Virus record (IMG/VR): IMGVR_UViG_3300022934_000063
Span: 1 to 37,741 of that record
Strand: one strand, 5' to 3'
DNA length: 37,741 nt
Source: a virus
Positions 8,538-17,841 of this stretch are shown here, piece after piece (the stretch's first letter is position 1; each line of letters starts with the position of its first letter). The translations under genes and the position numbers were made by a program. The notes under the pieces were generated by a model. That model ran no database searches, was not told the DNA's origin, and saw only the letters and a program-made list of their open reading frames with translations.

Positions 8538-9187
8538 GTCTAGCGCCACCACCTCTTGGTCCCGAGTGGAAGAACTGGGGTGAGCGCCTTGTTGAGTACC
8601 TTAACCGTATCCGGTCTAAGCTGGTTTTTAAACAGACAGGCGACAGCGCAACAGAAGACGGAATTATTTTATACGACAATGTGAACCAATACCCCGTGGT
8701 GTCCGTCGGTGGCGAGTACAAGCAGATCGTTTTGGCAGACGGTCACGGTGATTTTATTATTAGCTCTGATTATGCGTATGCAGCTTCTGATACAACGTAT
8801 GAATTAAGCTACACGGCAGATAGCAACAATGTAGGTTTGCCGGTATCGGGTTCAAGAATTACGTTCAGCGAGACAGGTTATTACCTTGTCAGCTTCTCAG
8901 CGCAGATATTTAGCTCGTCGGCTAGTACGGTCGAGTTTGTGTTCTGGCCGAAAATGAACGGGACAAACTTAACAGGAAGCACGATAAGGGCGGCGTTACA
9001 TGGCAACTCTGAAACCACAGTTGTAAGTCGTGCGGTCATTTTGCACGCCAACGCTAACGATTACTTAGAGGTTGCAACGGCGTGTGACAGCACCAGCGGT
9101 TCGTTAAAGGCGTTCGCGGCAAGCGGTATATCGGACGAGCCTGCAACTCCTGCAACGACACTTACGATCATACGCTTCCATAGGTGA
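8534..9187 (+). CDS. Tail protein with C1q/TNF-like C-terminal domain
   Basis: A 217-residue protein overlapping the previous gene by ATGA. Residues 1-65 form a neck (PPPLGPEWKNWGERLVEYL...). Residues about 85-217 alternate beta strands with the pattern SRITFSETGYYLVSFSAQIFS, VEFVFWPKMNG and LTIIRFHR, resembling the jelly-roll of C1q/TNF-like domains found at tips of phage fibres. Such trimeric tips contact the host or stabilise fibres. No catalytic residues were seen. The fold call is by strand pattern and could be wrong; membership in the tail block is secure. Confidence 0.6.
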   Translation: MSLAPPPLGPEWKNWGERLVEYLNRIRSKLVFKQTGDSATEDGIILYDNVNQYPVVSVGGEYKQIVLADGHGDFIISSDYAYAASDTTYELSYTADSNNVGLPVSGSRITFSETGYYLVSFSAQIFSSSASTVEFVFWPKMNGTNLTGSTIRAALHGNSETTVVSRAVILHANANDYLEVATACDSTSGSLKAFAASGISDEPATPATTLTIIRFHR

Positions 9188-9193
9188 TATAAT
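9185..9193 (+). promoter_or_regulatory. Possible extended -10 element
   Basis: TGATATAAT fits the extended -10 pattern TGn-TATAAT, and the same eleven bases TGATATAATTG occur again at 32089-32099 upstream of the 696-residue gene. No good -35 box is visible. Transcription would begin near 9200, inside the next gene as called from TTG 9193, so it would serve the injection/capsid block unless that start is wrong. Confidence 0.3.
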
Positions 9194-9561
9194 TGACGGA
9201 TATTGTTGAAGAATTAAAGCGCTGCCAGCCGTGGATTGAGTCGGCGCTAGAAAGATCAGGCGGCACGCACGTGTTCAATGACATCGTGCAGGCGGTCGTA
9301 GAGGGCAAGATGCAGTTTTGGCCTGCTCCTCGGGGGTGCGCGGTGACAGAGATAGTCTGCTACCCGCAAAAGAAGGTGTTGCACATCTTCCTTGCCGCTG
9401 GAGAGTTAGATCAAATCATAGACATGGACGACTCCGCTGTGGAGTTTGCCAAGATGAACGGATGCACCGGCATGAGCATCGCCGGTCGCAAGGGTTGGGC
9501 AAGGGTTTTAAAGGACAAGGGTTACCAAGAGACCTATACGGTTCTAGGGAAGGATATCTAA
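9193..9561 (+). CDS. Conserved phage protein, acetyltransferase-like (122 aa)
   Basis: Starts at TTG 9193 (MTDIVEELKRCQPWIESALE). No strong ribosome-binding site is visible before it. It contains QFWPAPRGCAVTEI, LHIFLAAGELDQI and GCTGMSIAGRKGWARVLKDKGY. The last segment has the feel of a GNAT-type acyl-CoA fold (an Arg/Gly-x-Gly-Trp loop followed by LKDKGY), and similar small proteins occur in podovirus tail/injection operons. No acetylation target can be named; the GNAT link is a fold-level impression. It begins the block of probable internal virion proteins. Confidence 0.55.
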   Translation: MTDIVEELKRCQPWIESALERSGGTHVFNDIVQAVVEGKMQFWPAPRGCAVTEIVCYPQKKVLHIFLAAGELDQIIDMDDSAVEFAKMNGCTGMSIAGRKGWARVLKDKGYQETYTVLGKDI

Positions 9562-9562
9562 T

Positions 9563-10051
9563 ATGTCAGGTGGAAAAGGCGGTAGCCAAACATCAAAGGT
9601 AGAAATACCATCATGGATTGAACAACCAGCACGACGCAATATCCAGCGTGCCGAGCAACTCGCCCAAGTAGGCTATATGCCCTACTACGGGCCTTCTGTT
9701 GCGGCTTTCTCACCCATGCAGACACAGGCCATGCAAAGCACCGCAGACGCGGCGGCAGCCTTTGGTCTTGCTCCGCAAATGGATGTCACGGCCGGTATGC
9801 CGCAACCCCAAGACTTTGGCGGTATGCAGGGCTACGGAACGGGTCAGATATTTGAGCAGGCGCTTTCTGAGCTTGCGGCACAACAGCCCGCGCAGACACA
9901 GGCATTTAACCGGCTGTTTGTAGGACCGCGCCCTGAAGGGCTTCTGGCACCGACCGGACCTATGGGCGGCTATCTACCTATGCAGTTTGGCAGCCCTGTT
10001 ATGGGCGGCCCTATGAGTTCTACTCCATCGATTAGAGGGGGCGCTCGATAA
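9563..10051 (+). CDS. Probable internal virion-type protein (162 aa)
   Basis: A Gly/Gln/Pro/Met-rich protein opening MSGGKGGSQTSKVEIPSW. It contains the segment MPYYGPSVAAFSPMQTQAMQ and then low-complexity residues. The opening and composition match proteins placed just before long Ala/Gln-rich ejection proteins in marine podoviruses. Its stop overlaps the start of the next gene (ATAATG), suggesting coupled synthesis. A role as a tail-tube or internal-core component is an inference from position and composition. Confidence 0.5.
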   Translation: MSGGKGGSQTSKVEIPSWIEQPARRNIQRAEQLAQVGYMPYYGPSVAAFSPMQTQAMQSTADAAAAFGLAPQMDVTAGMPQPQDFGGMQGYGTGQIFEQALSELAAQQPAQTQAFNRLFVGPRPEGLLAPTGPMGGYLPMQFGSPVMGGPMSSTPSIRGGAR

Positions 10052-10896
10052 TGACACCACCTACTAGCCAATACGGCATTTACTCTGGCGGCATTGTCCC
10101 GCCGGCCATGCCCGACGTCCAAATGGCACAACCGCCCGTATCTAACCAGGCTCCTGCTTCTGGTGGTAAAGGTGGCGGCACGCAAACACCTAGCATTTTC
10201 CAGCAAGCTCAAGCCGGTCAGGCCGGAGCGATGGCAGGCACAGCGGCAGGCATGGGTTACCAGCCCGCGCAAGTTCAAGCCGGTCAGATTGCAGGCACAG
10301 ACCTGTCACCTTACTTCAACCCGTTTGAGCAAACAGTCGTACAGCAGTCGCTTGGAGATATCGAGCAGGCGCGTCAAATGCAGGCAAACCAGCTTGCGGC
10401 TCAGGCACAGCGCGCGGGCGCGTTTGGTGGCTCACGCTCGGCGATCTTAGAGTCGCAGGCTAATGAAGCGGCCATGCAACAGGCGGCACGTACAGCGGCA
10501 AACCTACGACTAGGCGGCTTCCAGCAGGCACAGCAAATGGCTGGTCAGGATATTGGTCGTCAGATGCAGGCGGCTCTAGCCAATCAACAGGCAGGGCTTG
10601 CAGGTGCAGGTCAGCGATTAGGTGCGGCGGCACAAATGGGTGGTTTAGCACAACAAGCGTTTGGCATGGGTCGAGGTCTACAGCAAGACCTTGCACAGCA
10701 GGGCGCGCTACAGCAGATGCTACAACAGCAAATCTTTGATCAAGCGCGACAGCAATTCCAAGGCTATCAGTCGTTCCCAGAGCGCTCTCTTGGCTTCATG
10801 GCTTCTGCGCTTGGTGCTTCCCCTGTGCCGCAGACACAGACCACAACACGACAGCCTGGTCTGTTTGACTACTTGTCATTAGGTTTTGGCGGTTGA
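10051..10896 (+). CDS. Ala/Gln-rich probable internal virion protein (281 aa)
   Basis: After a Pro/Gly-rich N-terminus containing GGKGGGTQTP, the protein becomes a long Ala/Gln helix-forming region. It contains YFNPFEQTVVQQSLGDIEQ and AGAFGGSRSAILESQA; the AFGGSR motif is frequent in phage proteins thought to be ejected with DNA or to line the tail tube. Repeated QQA/QAG stretches suggest an extended coiled coil. It shares the GGKGG motif with the preceding protein, so the two may be diverged partners. The ejection role is inferred. Confidence 0.55.
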   Translation: MTPPTSQYGIYSGGIVPPAMPDVQMAQPPVSNQAPASGGKGGGTQTPSIFQQAQAGQAGAMAGTAAGMGYQPAQVQAGQIAGTDLSPYFNPFEQTVVQQSLGDIEQARQMQANQLAAQAQRAGAFGGSRSAILESQANEAAMQQAARTAANLRLGGFQQAQQMAGQDIGRQMQAALANQQAGLAGAGQRLGAAAQMGGLAQQAFGMGRGLQQDLAQQGALQQMLQQQIFDQARQQFQGYQSFPERSLGFMASALGASPVPQTQTTTRQPGLFDYLSLGFGG

Positions 10897-10897
10897 G

Positions 10898-11179
10898 ATG
10901 GTAGCGACTGATCAGCAAAAAGATTCTGGACTGCTTGATGAGTTGTTGAATCGACTTCAAGACAAAGAGCGACTGGCTGGTGCGGCTACAAACTTGGCTG
11001 GACAACAAATGAGCGCGCAAATTATGCCAGTGCAAATTGGTGGTGGGTTATTGCAACAATTGCCTGTGCCGGAAATGCAATACGGCGTAGGTATCACTGG
11101 AGGTCAGTCAGGCGCTAGTCGAGAAGATAAAATGGCAAAACTCATGCAGATGATGAAATTACTGGGGATGGGCGCATGA
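10898..11179 (+). CDS. Small Gln/Leu-rich virion-block protein (93 aa)
   Basis: The start ATG 10898 lies two bases after the previous stop; a TTG at 10886 in frame would add four residues and overlap the upstream gene. The protein begins MVATDQQKDSGLLDELLNRL, is rich in Gln, Leu and Met, and ends MAKLMQMMKLLGMGA, an amphipathic Met-rich helix. It overlaps the next start by four bases. It is not recognised, but lies between two probable internal virion proteins and probably belongs with them. Confidence 0.5.
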   Translation: MVATDQQKDSGLLDELLNRLQDKERLAGAATNLAGQQMSAQIMPVQIGGGLLQQLPVPEMQYGVGITGGQSGASREDKMAKLMQMMKLLGMGA

Positions 11180-12417
11180 CACCAGAAGAAATGTATTTGT
11201 TAGAGCAAATGCGCAATCAGCAAATGCAGCGCGATTTAATGCCAGCCACATCTGGGGCCGAGCAAAACATGGCAATGCAGGCCGCAATGGCAAAGCAGGG
11301 TGTTGATAGAAAACTTGCAGAGCAAGCTAACTTTATGGCGGCCAGAGAGCGGGCTTTGCAGCCTACGCAAGCCGTAGGGCCAGCGCCTGGCTCAAAACCA
11401 CCAAACCCATTTCTCAGTGGCCTGTCACAATTAGGTCGCAGGACTATGGATTACCTTGGCGACCCAGAAGTGCGAGCTAGACTTGCCGCAGGTCTTCAGT
11501 CGATGACTGTTAACCCAAACCAAGCGTTTATACAGAGCCAAATGGAGCGAGCGTCTGACATACGCGGCAGACGTCAATCGGCGCAACAGGCGAATATTAC
11601 AGCGCAGTATTTTAGGCAGCAGGGTCAACCGGAGCTTGCTCAATTAATAGAAAATGTACCAGGTGTGGGCGCCGAAGCTTTAAAAGCGATGTTCGCAAAG
11701 CCTCCATCAGCGCCTTCAATACTGCAGGAGTATTTGTTTGCCAAAACGCAAAACCCTGAACTAACTTATGAGCAGTTTTTGGATATGAAGAAAAGCGGCG
11801 GCACGACCGTAACTGTTGGAGGCCAGCCAGTGACGCCCGGGTTTGAAGCGCTCGATAAAGCCTACGCAAAAGATCACCTTGAATGGGTAAGGGGTGGCCG
11901 TGCAGATATGCAGTCGCAGATACAAAATGTCGGCGAGGTTATGTCGGCCCTTGAGCAAGGCCAGCCATTGACGGGAACGCTGTTAACCTTAGCTCCAGAC
12001 TTTGTGCGCGCTTTTGCTGACCCAGAATCACTTGACGCTCAGCAGAAAGTTGAAGAGGTGGTTCAAAGAAGTCTGCGTGTAACGCTTGGTGCGCAGTTTA
12101 CCGAGAAGGAAGGAGACAGGTTGATTGCAAGAGCATACAACCCGCAACTTTCTCCACAGATTAATGCGCGGCGTTTACGCAAGCTTTATCAGAAGCTTGG
12201 GGAAACCGCTCAGGCGCGTAATGCAATGGCTGACTATTTCGATAAAAATGGCACGCTACAAGGCTATAAAGGGCCGGAGATATCAATAGCAGACTTGTAC
12301 ACAGCGGTTAGCGATTACACGGTAGGAGAAATCATTACCGATCCTGCTACTGGTGAGAAATACGAATACCTTGGTGGTGACGCGGCTGACGAAAAGAACT
12401 ATCGGAAGATTAACTAA
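11176..12417 (+). CDS. Probable internal virion protein (413 aa)
   Basis: Starts MTPEEMYLLEQMRNQQMQRD. The N-terminal 90 residues are Gln/Ala/Met-rich and helical. The middle has ARLAAGLQSMTVNPNQAFIQ, and the C-terminal half is more globular: VQRSLRVTLGAQFTEKEGDR, LIARAYNPQLSP and ADYFDKNGTLQGY, ending GEKYEYLGGDAAD. The RVTLGAQFTEKEGDRLI region recalls segments of phage DNA-ejection proteins annotated in other podoviruses. It ends in a TAATG overlap with the next long gene. Internal-core or ejection protein is the most likely role. No lytic transglycosylase signature (ES...G) was found. Confidence 0.55.
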   Translation: MTPEEMYLLEQMRNQQMQRDLMPATSGAEQNMAMQAAMAKQGVDRKLAEQANFMAARERALQPTQAVGPAPGSKPPNPFLSGLSQLGRRTMDYLGDPEVRARLAAGLQSMTVNPNQAFIQSQMERASDIRGRRQSAQQANITAQYFRQQGQPELAQLIENVPGVGAEALKAMFAKPPSAPSILQEYLFAKTQNPELTYEQFLDMKKSGGTTVTVGGQPVTPGFEALDKAYAKDHLEWVRGGRADMQSQIQNVGEVMSALEQGQPLTGTLLTLAPDFVRAFADPESLDAQQKVEEVVQRSLRVTLGAQFTEKEGDRLIARAYNPQLSPQINARRLRKLYQKLGETAQARNAMADYFDKNGTLQGYKGPEISIADLYTAVSDYTVGEIITDPATGEKYEYLGGDAADEKNYRKIN

Positions 12418-14549
12418 TGGCTAAACCGTGGGAAACATACAAAGAAAGAAGTGTCGGCTTAGTCCGTCGCCCCCTTGAAGAGCAAGACAAGCTCATCGCA
12501 GAAGTGGGTGGCGGTCGCGTAGTGGAGCGTGGCGGCAGGCAGTTTTTCGTATCCCCCGGTTACAGTACCTCAGACCCTGAGCGAATTCGACAGATCATGC
12601 AAGGGGCAAAACCTGCTCGTGAGATGGTTGAGTCGGAAATGCGCAGGGAAATGGTTGAGTCGCAACCAATAAGCGCGGCGGCGGCAAAGGTGACTCAAGG
12701 CATCCCATATATAGGAGAGTTTATTCCTGAGGCTCTTGGCACTTTCAGCCCTGTGGGTAGAGAGCGTGTAGAGCGCTTGCAAAGGGCTACAGAGGAAGAG
12801 TACCCAATCCTTAGTGCGACAGGTCGTATGGGGGCAGCGGCAGCAACTGGTCTTTTGGCGCCTGGCACAGTGCCAACAACAGTAAGCGGAGCGTTTGCTA
12901 GAGGCGCGCTTTTCGGTGGCTCTGAGGCTGCTGTTAGCGGGTTTGGAGCGGCAGAGGGTGATTTTTCTGAAAGAGCTACAGAAGCCATACCTACAGGCGT
13001 TACTGGGGCAGTTCTTGGCAGTAGTATGGCCGGCCTTATAGGCTTGTTTACAAAAGGCACTACGAGTACCGCCGGATTAAATGCAGCCGCAAGGAAGGTC
13101 GCGAGTGAGCTAGGAATATCTAAAGAGGCGGCTATGGTCATTGGTCAGACGTTGTCACGAGAAGGCTCTTCGTTAGAGGATGCGCTTCAAAATATACGCC
13201 GTGCCGGTGATCAAGGCATGATTGCAGATGCAGATATCGCTACGGCTAAGCTACTTGATGCTGTAATTGCATCAAGTGGAGAAGCGGCTACTGTTGGCCG
13301 CGGCGCTGTTACAGAAAGAGCGGCTGAGCGATCACAAGAGCTAACCGGCGCCATGACCCGCGCTTTAGGTGCTGAGCCTGTCGGTAGGAGAACAGCGGCA
13401 GAGCAAGCGGCGGCTCGATACGCGCCAATGACTCGTCTTTCGTATGCAGAGGCTTACGCTTCTCCTATTAACTACACAAGCCCTGCGGGTCTTGAGATAG
13501 AAAACCTAATTACTCGCGTTCCCGCAGATGAACTCCGCGCGGCATTCAAAGAAGCAAACGACGTCATGCAATTGCAAGGCATTCAAAATCAGCAGATCAG
13601 AGCGACCATCAACGACGATGGCAGTATTGACTACGAGGAGATGCCTAACGTCATACAGCTTGATTACTTGAAGCGAGCTATGCAACGAATTGCATATTCA
13701 GATCAATACACTGACAAGTTTGGCCGTCCTACCGGCAAAGGCGCGGAATTAAACATCGTCGCAGGAAAGCTGCGTGACGCTTTAGGTCGTGCTGTCCCAT
13801 CCTACGACAGGGCTGTGTCAATGGGCGGCAATGCTATACGAGAACGTCAAGCTGGAGAGCTTGGCAATATGCTGCTAAATGACCGTGTAACAAGAGACGA
13901 GCTTACAGAGGCCATAAGAGGCGCATCAAAAACTGAAATGGACGCTCTGCGTTTAGGCGTGCGTAATCAAATCGATGAAATCATGGCAAACGTGAAAACA
14001 TCGATATCAACCGGTGATCAGGGTGCGATCGAAGAGGCTCGTAAGCTACTACGCCAGTTATCTAGCGGAGCTAACCGTCAGAAGTTGCAGATGATCTTAA
14101 CGCCGCAGAGATACGGACAACTTAATACTAAGCTGGGTGAGATTCGTGCAGCGTTAGAACTGCAAGCCAATGTTGCCCCAAACAGCGCAACGGCTATACG
14201 TCAAAAAATCTTGCAAGACATAGAAGAAATTACTGGCTTAGGCATGGTTGGCAGCGCTTTGCGTGGAGAGCCGTTACAGGCAGGTCAGAAAGTAATTCAA
14301 GCTCTTACAGGAATGACTGACGAGGCGCTGGTGGCGCGCAGAAATGAGATACTTACAGAAGTTGCTCAGGCTTTAACGCAGAAGCGCGGAAAGGACGCAG
14401 AGGCAGCATTACGATATGTGTCTGAGGCAATCCAAAAAGGCCGCATTACAGAGGCTAAAGCTAATTTTGTAAACCAGGTGTTACAGCGCACATTAGTGCC
14501 AGCGGGCGTCGAAATGAGCGTGCCAGTAACTGAAGGCATGGGGCTTTAA
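12417..14549 (+). CDS. Large internal virion / DNA-ejection protein (710 aa)
   Basis: One of the longest proteins of the virion block. Residues about 135-225 are strongly Ala/Gly-rich and weakly hydrophobic (MGAAAATGLLAPGTVP; GAVLGSSMAGLIGLFTKG), the type of segment that inserts in membranes in ejection proteins. The rest is largely helical with many Ala/Glu/Arg residues (EAARKLLRQLSSGANRQKL). It sits directly before portal and after three Ala/Gln-rich genes, as expected for the set of proteins delivered into the host before DNA. No peptidoglycan hydrolase motif was seen. The role is inferred from size, composition and place. Confidence 0.6.
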   Translation: MAKPWETYKERSVGLVRRPLEEQDKLIAEVGGGRVVERGGRQFFVSPGYSTSDPERIRQIMQGAKPAREMVESEMRREMVESQPISAAAAKVTQGIPYIGEFIPEALGTFSPVGRERVERLQRATEEEYPILSATGRMGAAAATGLLAPGTVPTTVSGAFARGALFGGSEAAVSGFGAAEGDFSERATEAIPTGVTGAVLGSSMAGLIGLFTKGTTSTAGLNAAARKVASELGISKEAAMVIGQTLSREGSSLEDALQNIRRAGDQGMIADADIATAKLLDAVIASSGEAATVGRGAVTERAAERSQELTGAMTRALGAEPVGRRTAAEQAAARYAPMTRLSYAEAYASPINYTSPAGLEIENLITRVPADELRAAFKEANDVMQLQGIQNQQIRATINDDGSIDYEEMPNVIQLDYLKRAMQRIAYSDQYTDKFGRPTGKGAELNIVAGKLRDALGRAVPSYDRAVSMGGNAIRERQAGELGNMLLNDRVTRDELTEAIRGASKTEMDALRLGVRNQIDEIMANVKTSISTGDQGAIEEARKLLRQLSSGANRQKLQMILTPQRYGQLNTKLGEIRAALELQANVAPNSATAIRQKILQDIEEITGLGMVGSALRGEPLQAGQKVIQALTGMTDEALVARRNEILTEVAQALTQKRGKDAEAALRYVSEAIQKGRITEAKANFVNQVLQRTLVPAGVEMSVPVTEGMGL

Positions 14550-14550
14550 T

Positions 14551-16644
14551 ATGTTAAAACCAATGACAGACCTAGAGATCGAAGGCATCGTCCGTGACGC
14601 GGTAAAGGACGCTGTGGATTTCTGTGAGTCTGAGATAGCCGAAGACCGTATCAAAGCCCAGCGCTACTTCGACGGTGAGGTGGATATTGGCGAGGAAGAT
14701 GGTCGCTCTCAGGTCGTTGCTACCAAGGTTCGGGATACTATCCGCGCTATCAAGCCGTCTCTGATGAGGGTGTTCCTCAATACCGATAAGCCGGTCGAGT
14801 ACGTTCCACGTGGAACAGAAGACGTGGTCATGGCAGAGCAAGCCACAAAGTATATGCACTACCAGTTTAACGAGTTGAACGGGTACAGGGTGCTAAACGA
14901 TGCCTTTCACGATGCGCTGGTTAAAAAAGTGGGTGTGGTTAAAGTTTACTGGGACACCTACCAAGAGCAGGAAATGTATGACTTTCAAGACCTCAACGAT
15001 ATGGAGTTTACGCTTCTTGTTAACGAGGACGACGTTGAGGTGGTTAAGCACACCACTAAGATGGTCATGGAGGTCGATGAGATGGGCATGGAGATCGAAT
15101 CCCCGCGCCACGACCTCAAGCTGGCCCGCACTGTTGATCGAGGCAAAATGTGCATCGAGAGCGTGCCACCAGAAGAGTTTTTTATCGACCGTAACTCTCG
15201 CTCGATTGATGACTACTACTGCGTTGCTCACCGCACTGAGATGCGTGTGGGCGATCTGGTGGCTATGGGTTATGACTACGAAGACGTCAAGGATTTAAGC
15301 GGCTTAGAACACTCTGACACCTTCTCTGAGGTCGAAGAGTACGAGCGTCGTGGTTACGAGTCAGATTACACAGAAGAGGACATCCAAGACCCTTCTATGC
15401 GCCTGGTGGCGGTTACCGAGGCGTACATGAAGATCGACGTTAACGGCACCGGCATCGCGCAGATGCACAAGATATTGATGGGCGGCAACCAGTACAAGCT
15501 GCTGGATTACGAGCCATGCTCTCACCTGCCTTTTGCGGTTTTTGAGGTAGACCCAGAGCCGCACACATTCTATGGCCGGTCTGTTGCTGATCTTATTCTG
15601 AATGACCAAGACGCGGCCACGGCTATGCTTCGCGGTGTATTGGATAACGTCGCATTAACTAACAACCCTAGAATCGAGATTGTGGACGGCGCCGTTAACG
15701 TAGACGACCTGTTAAACAACGAGATCGGCGGTGTTATTCGTGTGAAGCAGGCTGGAGCGATTACTCCGCAGGCTGTCCCGTTCGTCGCCGGTCAGACCCT
15801 TTCTGCCTTGCAATACTTTGACCAGCAGGTAGAAGACAAGACAGGCGTTACCAAGTCGTCTACAGGACTTTCCCCTGACAGCCTACAGTCTACGACTGCA
15901 ACGGCCGTACAGGCGACTGTACAGGCTCAGGCGGCGCAAATTGAGGTCATGGCGCGCAACCTTGCAGAGGGTGGTATGCGTCAGATGTTTAAGCTGATGC
16001 TGAAGTGCATGGTGGAGAACGTCGATGAAGAGCAGATGATGCGCTTCCAAGGTCAGAGCTATGTGCCGGTAGACCCGCGCTCATGGAATGCCACAATGGA
16101 TGTATCTATTAACGTCGGCTTGGGTACAGGACGCGAAGATCAGAAGATCGCGGTATTGAATCAGGCGCTACAGACTCAGATTCAAATATTCCAGACGTAT
16201 GGCCCTGGCAACGGCATGGTGTCTCTGACGAACATTAGAAACACCCTTTCGGACATTCTTGCTATTAACGGCGTCAGAAACTCCGACCGTTACTTTGCAC
16301 CGATGGACCCCATGATCGAGCAACAGATGATGATGCAACAGCAGCAAGCGCAACAAGGACAGCAACAGGCTGATCCCAACGCGGCCTACTTGCAGGCAGA
16401 GCAAATCAAGGCGCAGGCCAAGATGCAAACAGAGCAGCTCAAGCTGCAACTGGCGGCGCAAAAGGCCATCGCCGAAGACGACCGCAAGCGCGACGAGATG
16501 GACCAAGACCTCTTGATTTCTGCGGCAGAGATCATAGGTAAGTACGGTACAGCGGTCGATGTAGAGAGAATCAAACAATTGCAGAACGAGCCACGATACC
16601 CGCAGGAACAACCAGCACAGGCCGCAGTGGGTAGCACGTTTTGA
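14551..16644 (+). CDS. Portal protein
   Basis: A 697-residue protein in the size range of P22-like portals. The N-terminal part has ERIKA-like AEDRIKAQRYFDGE, then SQVVATKVRDTIRAIKPSL and GYRVLNDAFHDALVKKVGV, which together with the later HTFYGRSVADLILNDQDAA are typical of podovirus portals of the head-tail connecting type. The C-terminus (about 585-640) is very Gln-rich (QQMMMQQQQAQQ), then highly charged, as in the portal barrel. It forms the dodecameric ring at one capsid vertex through which the terminase pumps DNA. It lies just before a small gene, scaffold and capsid, which supports the call. Confidence 0.9.
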   Translation: MLKPMTDLEIEGIVRDAVKDAVDFCESEIAEDRIKAQRYFDGEVDIGEEDGRSQVVATKVRDTIRAIKPSLMRVFLNTDKPVEYVPRGTEDVVMAEQATKYMHYQFNELNGYRVLNDAFHDALVKKVGVVKVYWDTYQEQEMYDFQDLNDMEFTLLVNEDDVEVVKHTTKMVMEVDEMGMEIESPRHDLKLARTVDRGKMCIESVPPEEFFIDRNSRSIDDYYCVAHRTEMRVGDLVAMGYDYEDVKDLSGLEHSDTFSEVEEYERRGYESDYTEEDIQDPSMRLVAVTEAYMKIDVNGTGIAQMHKILMGGNQYKLLDYEPCSHLPFAVFEVDPEPHTFYGRSVADLILNDQDAATAMLRGVLDNVALTNNPRIEIVDGAVNVDDLLNNEIGGVIRVKQAGAITPQAVPFVAGQTLSALQYFDQQVEDKTGVTKSSTGLSPDSLQSTTATAVQATVQAQAAQIEVMARNLAEGGMRQMFKLMLKCMVENVDEEQMMRFQGQSYVPVDPRSWNATMDVSINVGLGTGREDQKIAVLNQALQTQIQIFQTYGPGNGMVSLTNIRNTLSDILAINGVRNSDRYFAPMDPMIEQQMMMQQQQAQQGQQQADPNAAYLQAEQIKAQAKMQTEQLKLQLAAQKAIAEDDRKRDEMDQDLLISAAEIIGKYGTAVDVERIKQLQNEPRYPQEQPAQAAVGSTF

Positions 16645-16904
16645 ACATAAAGGATCGAGCGGCGCACGTTAAACGGCTCAAACAGGACGAGGCATTTAAC
16701 ACGCTGATTGGAGAAATTAAGGAAGACGCAGCCAACGTCTTTCTAAACCCGCACTCCTCATACGAGGACCGGGAGGAAGCGCATCACATAGTGAGGGCGT
16801 TAGCGAAGATCGAAGATCGCATGGCAGTCATCCTTACGGAAGAGGCGATGTTCGACAAACAGCAAAAGCGAGGATCAGCACCGTGGAAACGACTGACGAA
16901 GTAA
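16641..16904 (+). CDS. Small protein between portal and scaffold (87 aa)
   Basis: Starts at TTG 16641, overlapping the portal stop (TTGA). The protein, MNIKDRAAHVKRLKQDEAF..., is helical and charged with a basic C-terminus (KQQKRGSAPWKRLTK). It overlaps the scaffold start by 22 bases. Small helical proteins are often found in this slot in podoviruses, but their job is rarely known. It may help portal or scaffold assembly. No motif is recognised. Confidence 0.6.
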   Translation: MNIKDRAAHVKRLKQDEAFNTLIGEIKEDAANVFLNPHSSYEDREEAHHIVRALAKIEDRMAVILTEEAMFDKQQKRGSAPWKRLTK

Positions 16905-17836
16905 CATTTGATGGAAGCATCGAATCGGCAATTGGACAACTGATACAACCCGAGACAGAAGAGCAACCCGAAGAAGTTGAAGAGGACTCTTATGACGAGG
17001 AGCAGGAAGTCGAAGAGCCAGAACAGGATGACGAGGTAGAAGAGGACTACGAAGAGGACGCTGAGGAAGAAGCCGATTCTGAGGAACCCGATACTTTCAC
17101 GGTCAAAGTAGACGGTGTGGAGCAACGGGTCACCCTAGAGGATCTCAAGCGAGGATACAGCGGTCAGCAATATGTCCAGCAGGGAATGCAGCAGGTTGCC
17201 GAAATGCGGAAGCAGTTTGAGCAGATTGCCGGTGATTTCCTGAATGAGCGCGAGCAAGCGAAAGCAATTTTTGCACAAGTGCAGAACTTGCAAATACCGT
17301 CAGCCCCTGTAGCTCCCAGTGAAGAAAAATTTTCGTCTGACCCAGTAGGCTACATGGAAGCGAAAATGAAATACGACAGGGAGACTAATGAATATCAGCA
17401 GAAGTTAGCTGAGATTCAGCAGGCACTAGAAGGCAACTCCCAAGCGGAGCAGCAAGCTAGGAACGCTTATTTACAGAGAGAAATGGAGACGTTGAAGCAG
17501 GCTATTCCTGACTTTGCGGACCCTGAGAAGGCCCAAAACCTTCGCAACAGTATGTTTCAGGTAAGCCAAGAGACCTACGGGTTTGACCCGCAGGAAATCG
17601 CGGCAATTACTGACTCGCGTGTACTCCGTGTGCTGCACGACGCCATCCAGTTCAGGGCGGCACAGGGCGGCAAGGAACAGGCAATCAAGAAAGCCAAGGC
17701 AAAGCCAAAGCGTACTGTTAAACCAGGTGCCAAGAAGACTGCGTCAAACCGTGACTCTCAAAGACAAGCTAGATCGAAACTTAAACGCTCAGGAAGCATC
17801 CAAGATGCAATGAGCTTAATCCTTAATGAGAGGTAA
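16883..17836 (+). CDS. Capsid scaffolding protein
   Basis: A 317-residue protein started by GTG 16883, with AGGA about eight bases upstream. Residues about 20-75 are extremely acidic (runs of Glu/Asp), followed by TFTVKVDGVEQRVTLEDLKRGY, a segment frequent in phage scaffolds, then a long coiled coil rich in Gln/Glu, and a very basic C-terminus (KKAKAKPKRTVKPGAKK) that can bind the capsid shell. The charge layout and the position directly before the major capsid gene are diagnostic. It would fill the procapsid and leave or be cleaved before packaging. No protease domain was seen. Confidence 0.88.
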   Translation: METTDEVTFDGSIESAIGQLIQPETEEQPEEVEEDSYDEEQEVEEPEQDDEVEEDYEEDAEEEADSEEPDTFTVKVDGVEQRVTLEDLKRGYSGQQYVQQGMQQVAEMRKQFEQIAGDFLNEREQAKAIFAQVQNLQIPSAPVAPSEEKFSSDPVGYMEAKMKYDRETNEYQQKLAEIQQALEGNSQAEQQARNAYLQREMETLKQAIPDFADPEKAQNLRNSMFQVSQETYGFDPQEIAAITDSRVLRVLHDAIQFRAAQGGKEQAIKKAKAKPKRTVKPGAKKTASNRDSQRQARSKLKRSGSIQDAMSLILNER

Positions 17837-17841
17837 TTATC

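Noticed and set aside
12695-13141. Minus-strand frame of 148 codons inside the large internal virion gene
   Set aside because: Ala/Pro/Val-rich composition is the antisense of an Ala/Gly-rich coding stretch; no start signal.
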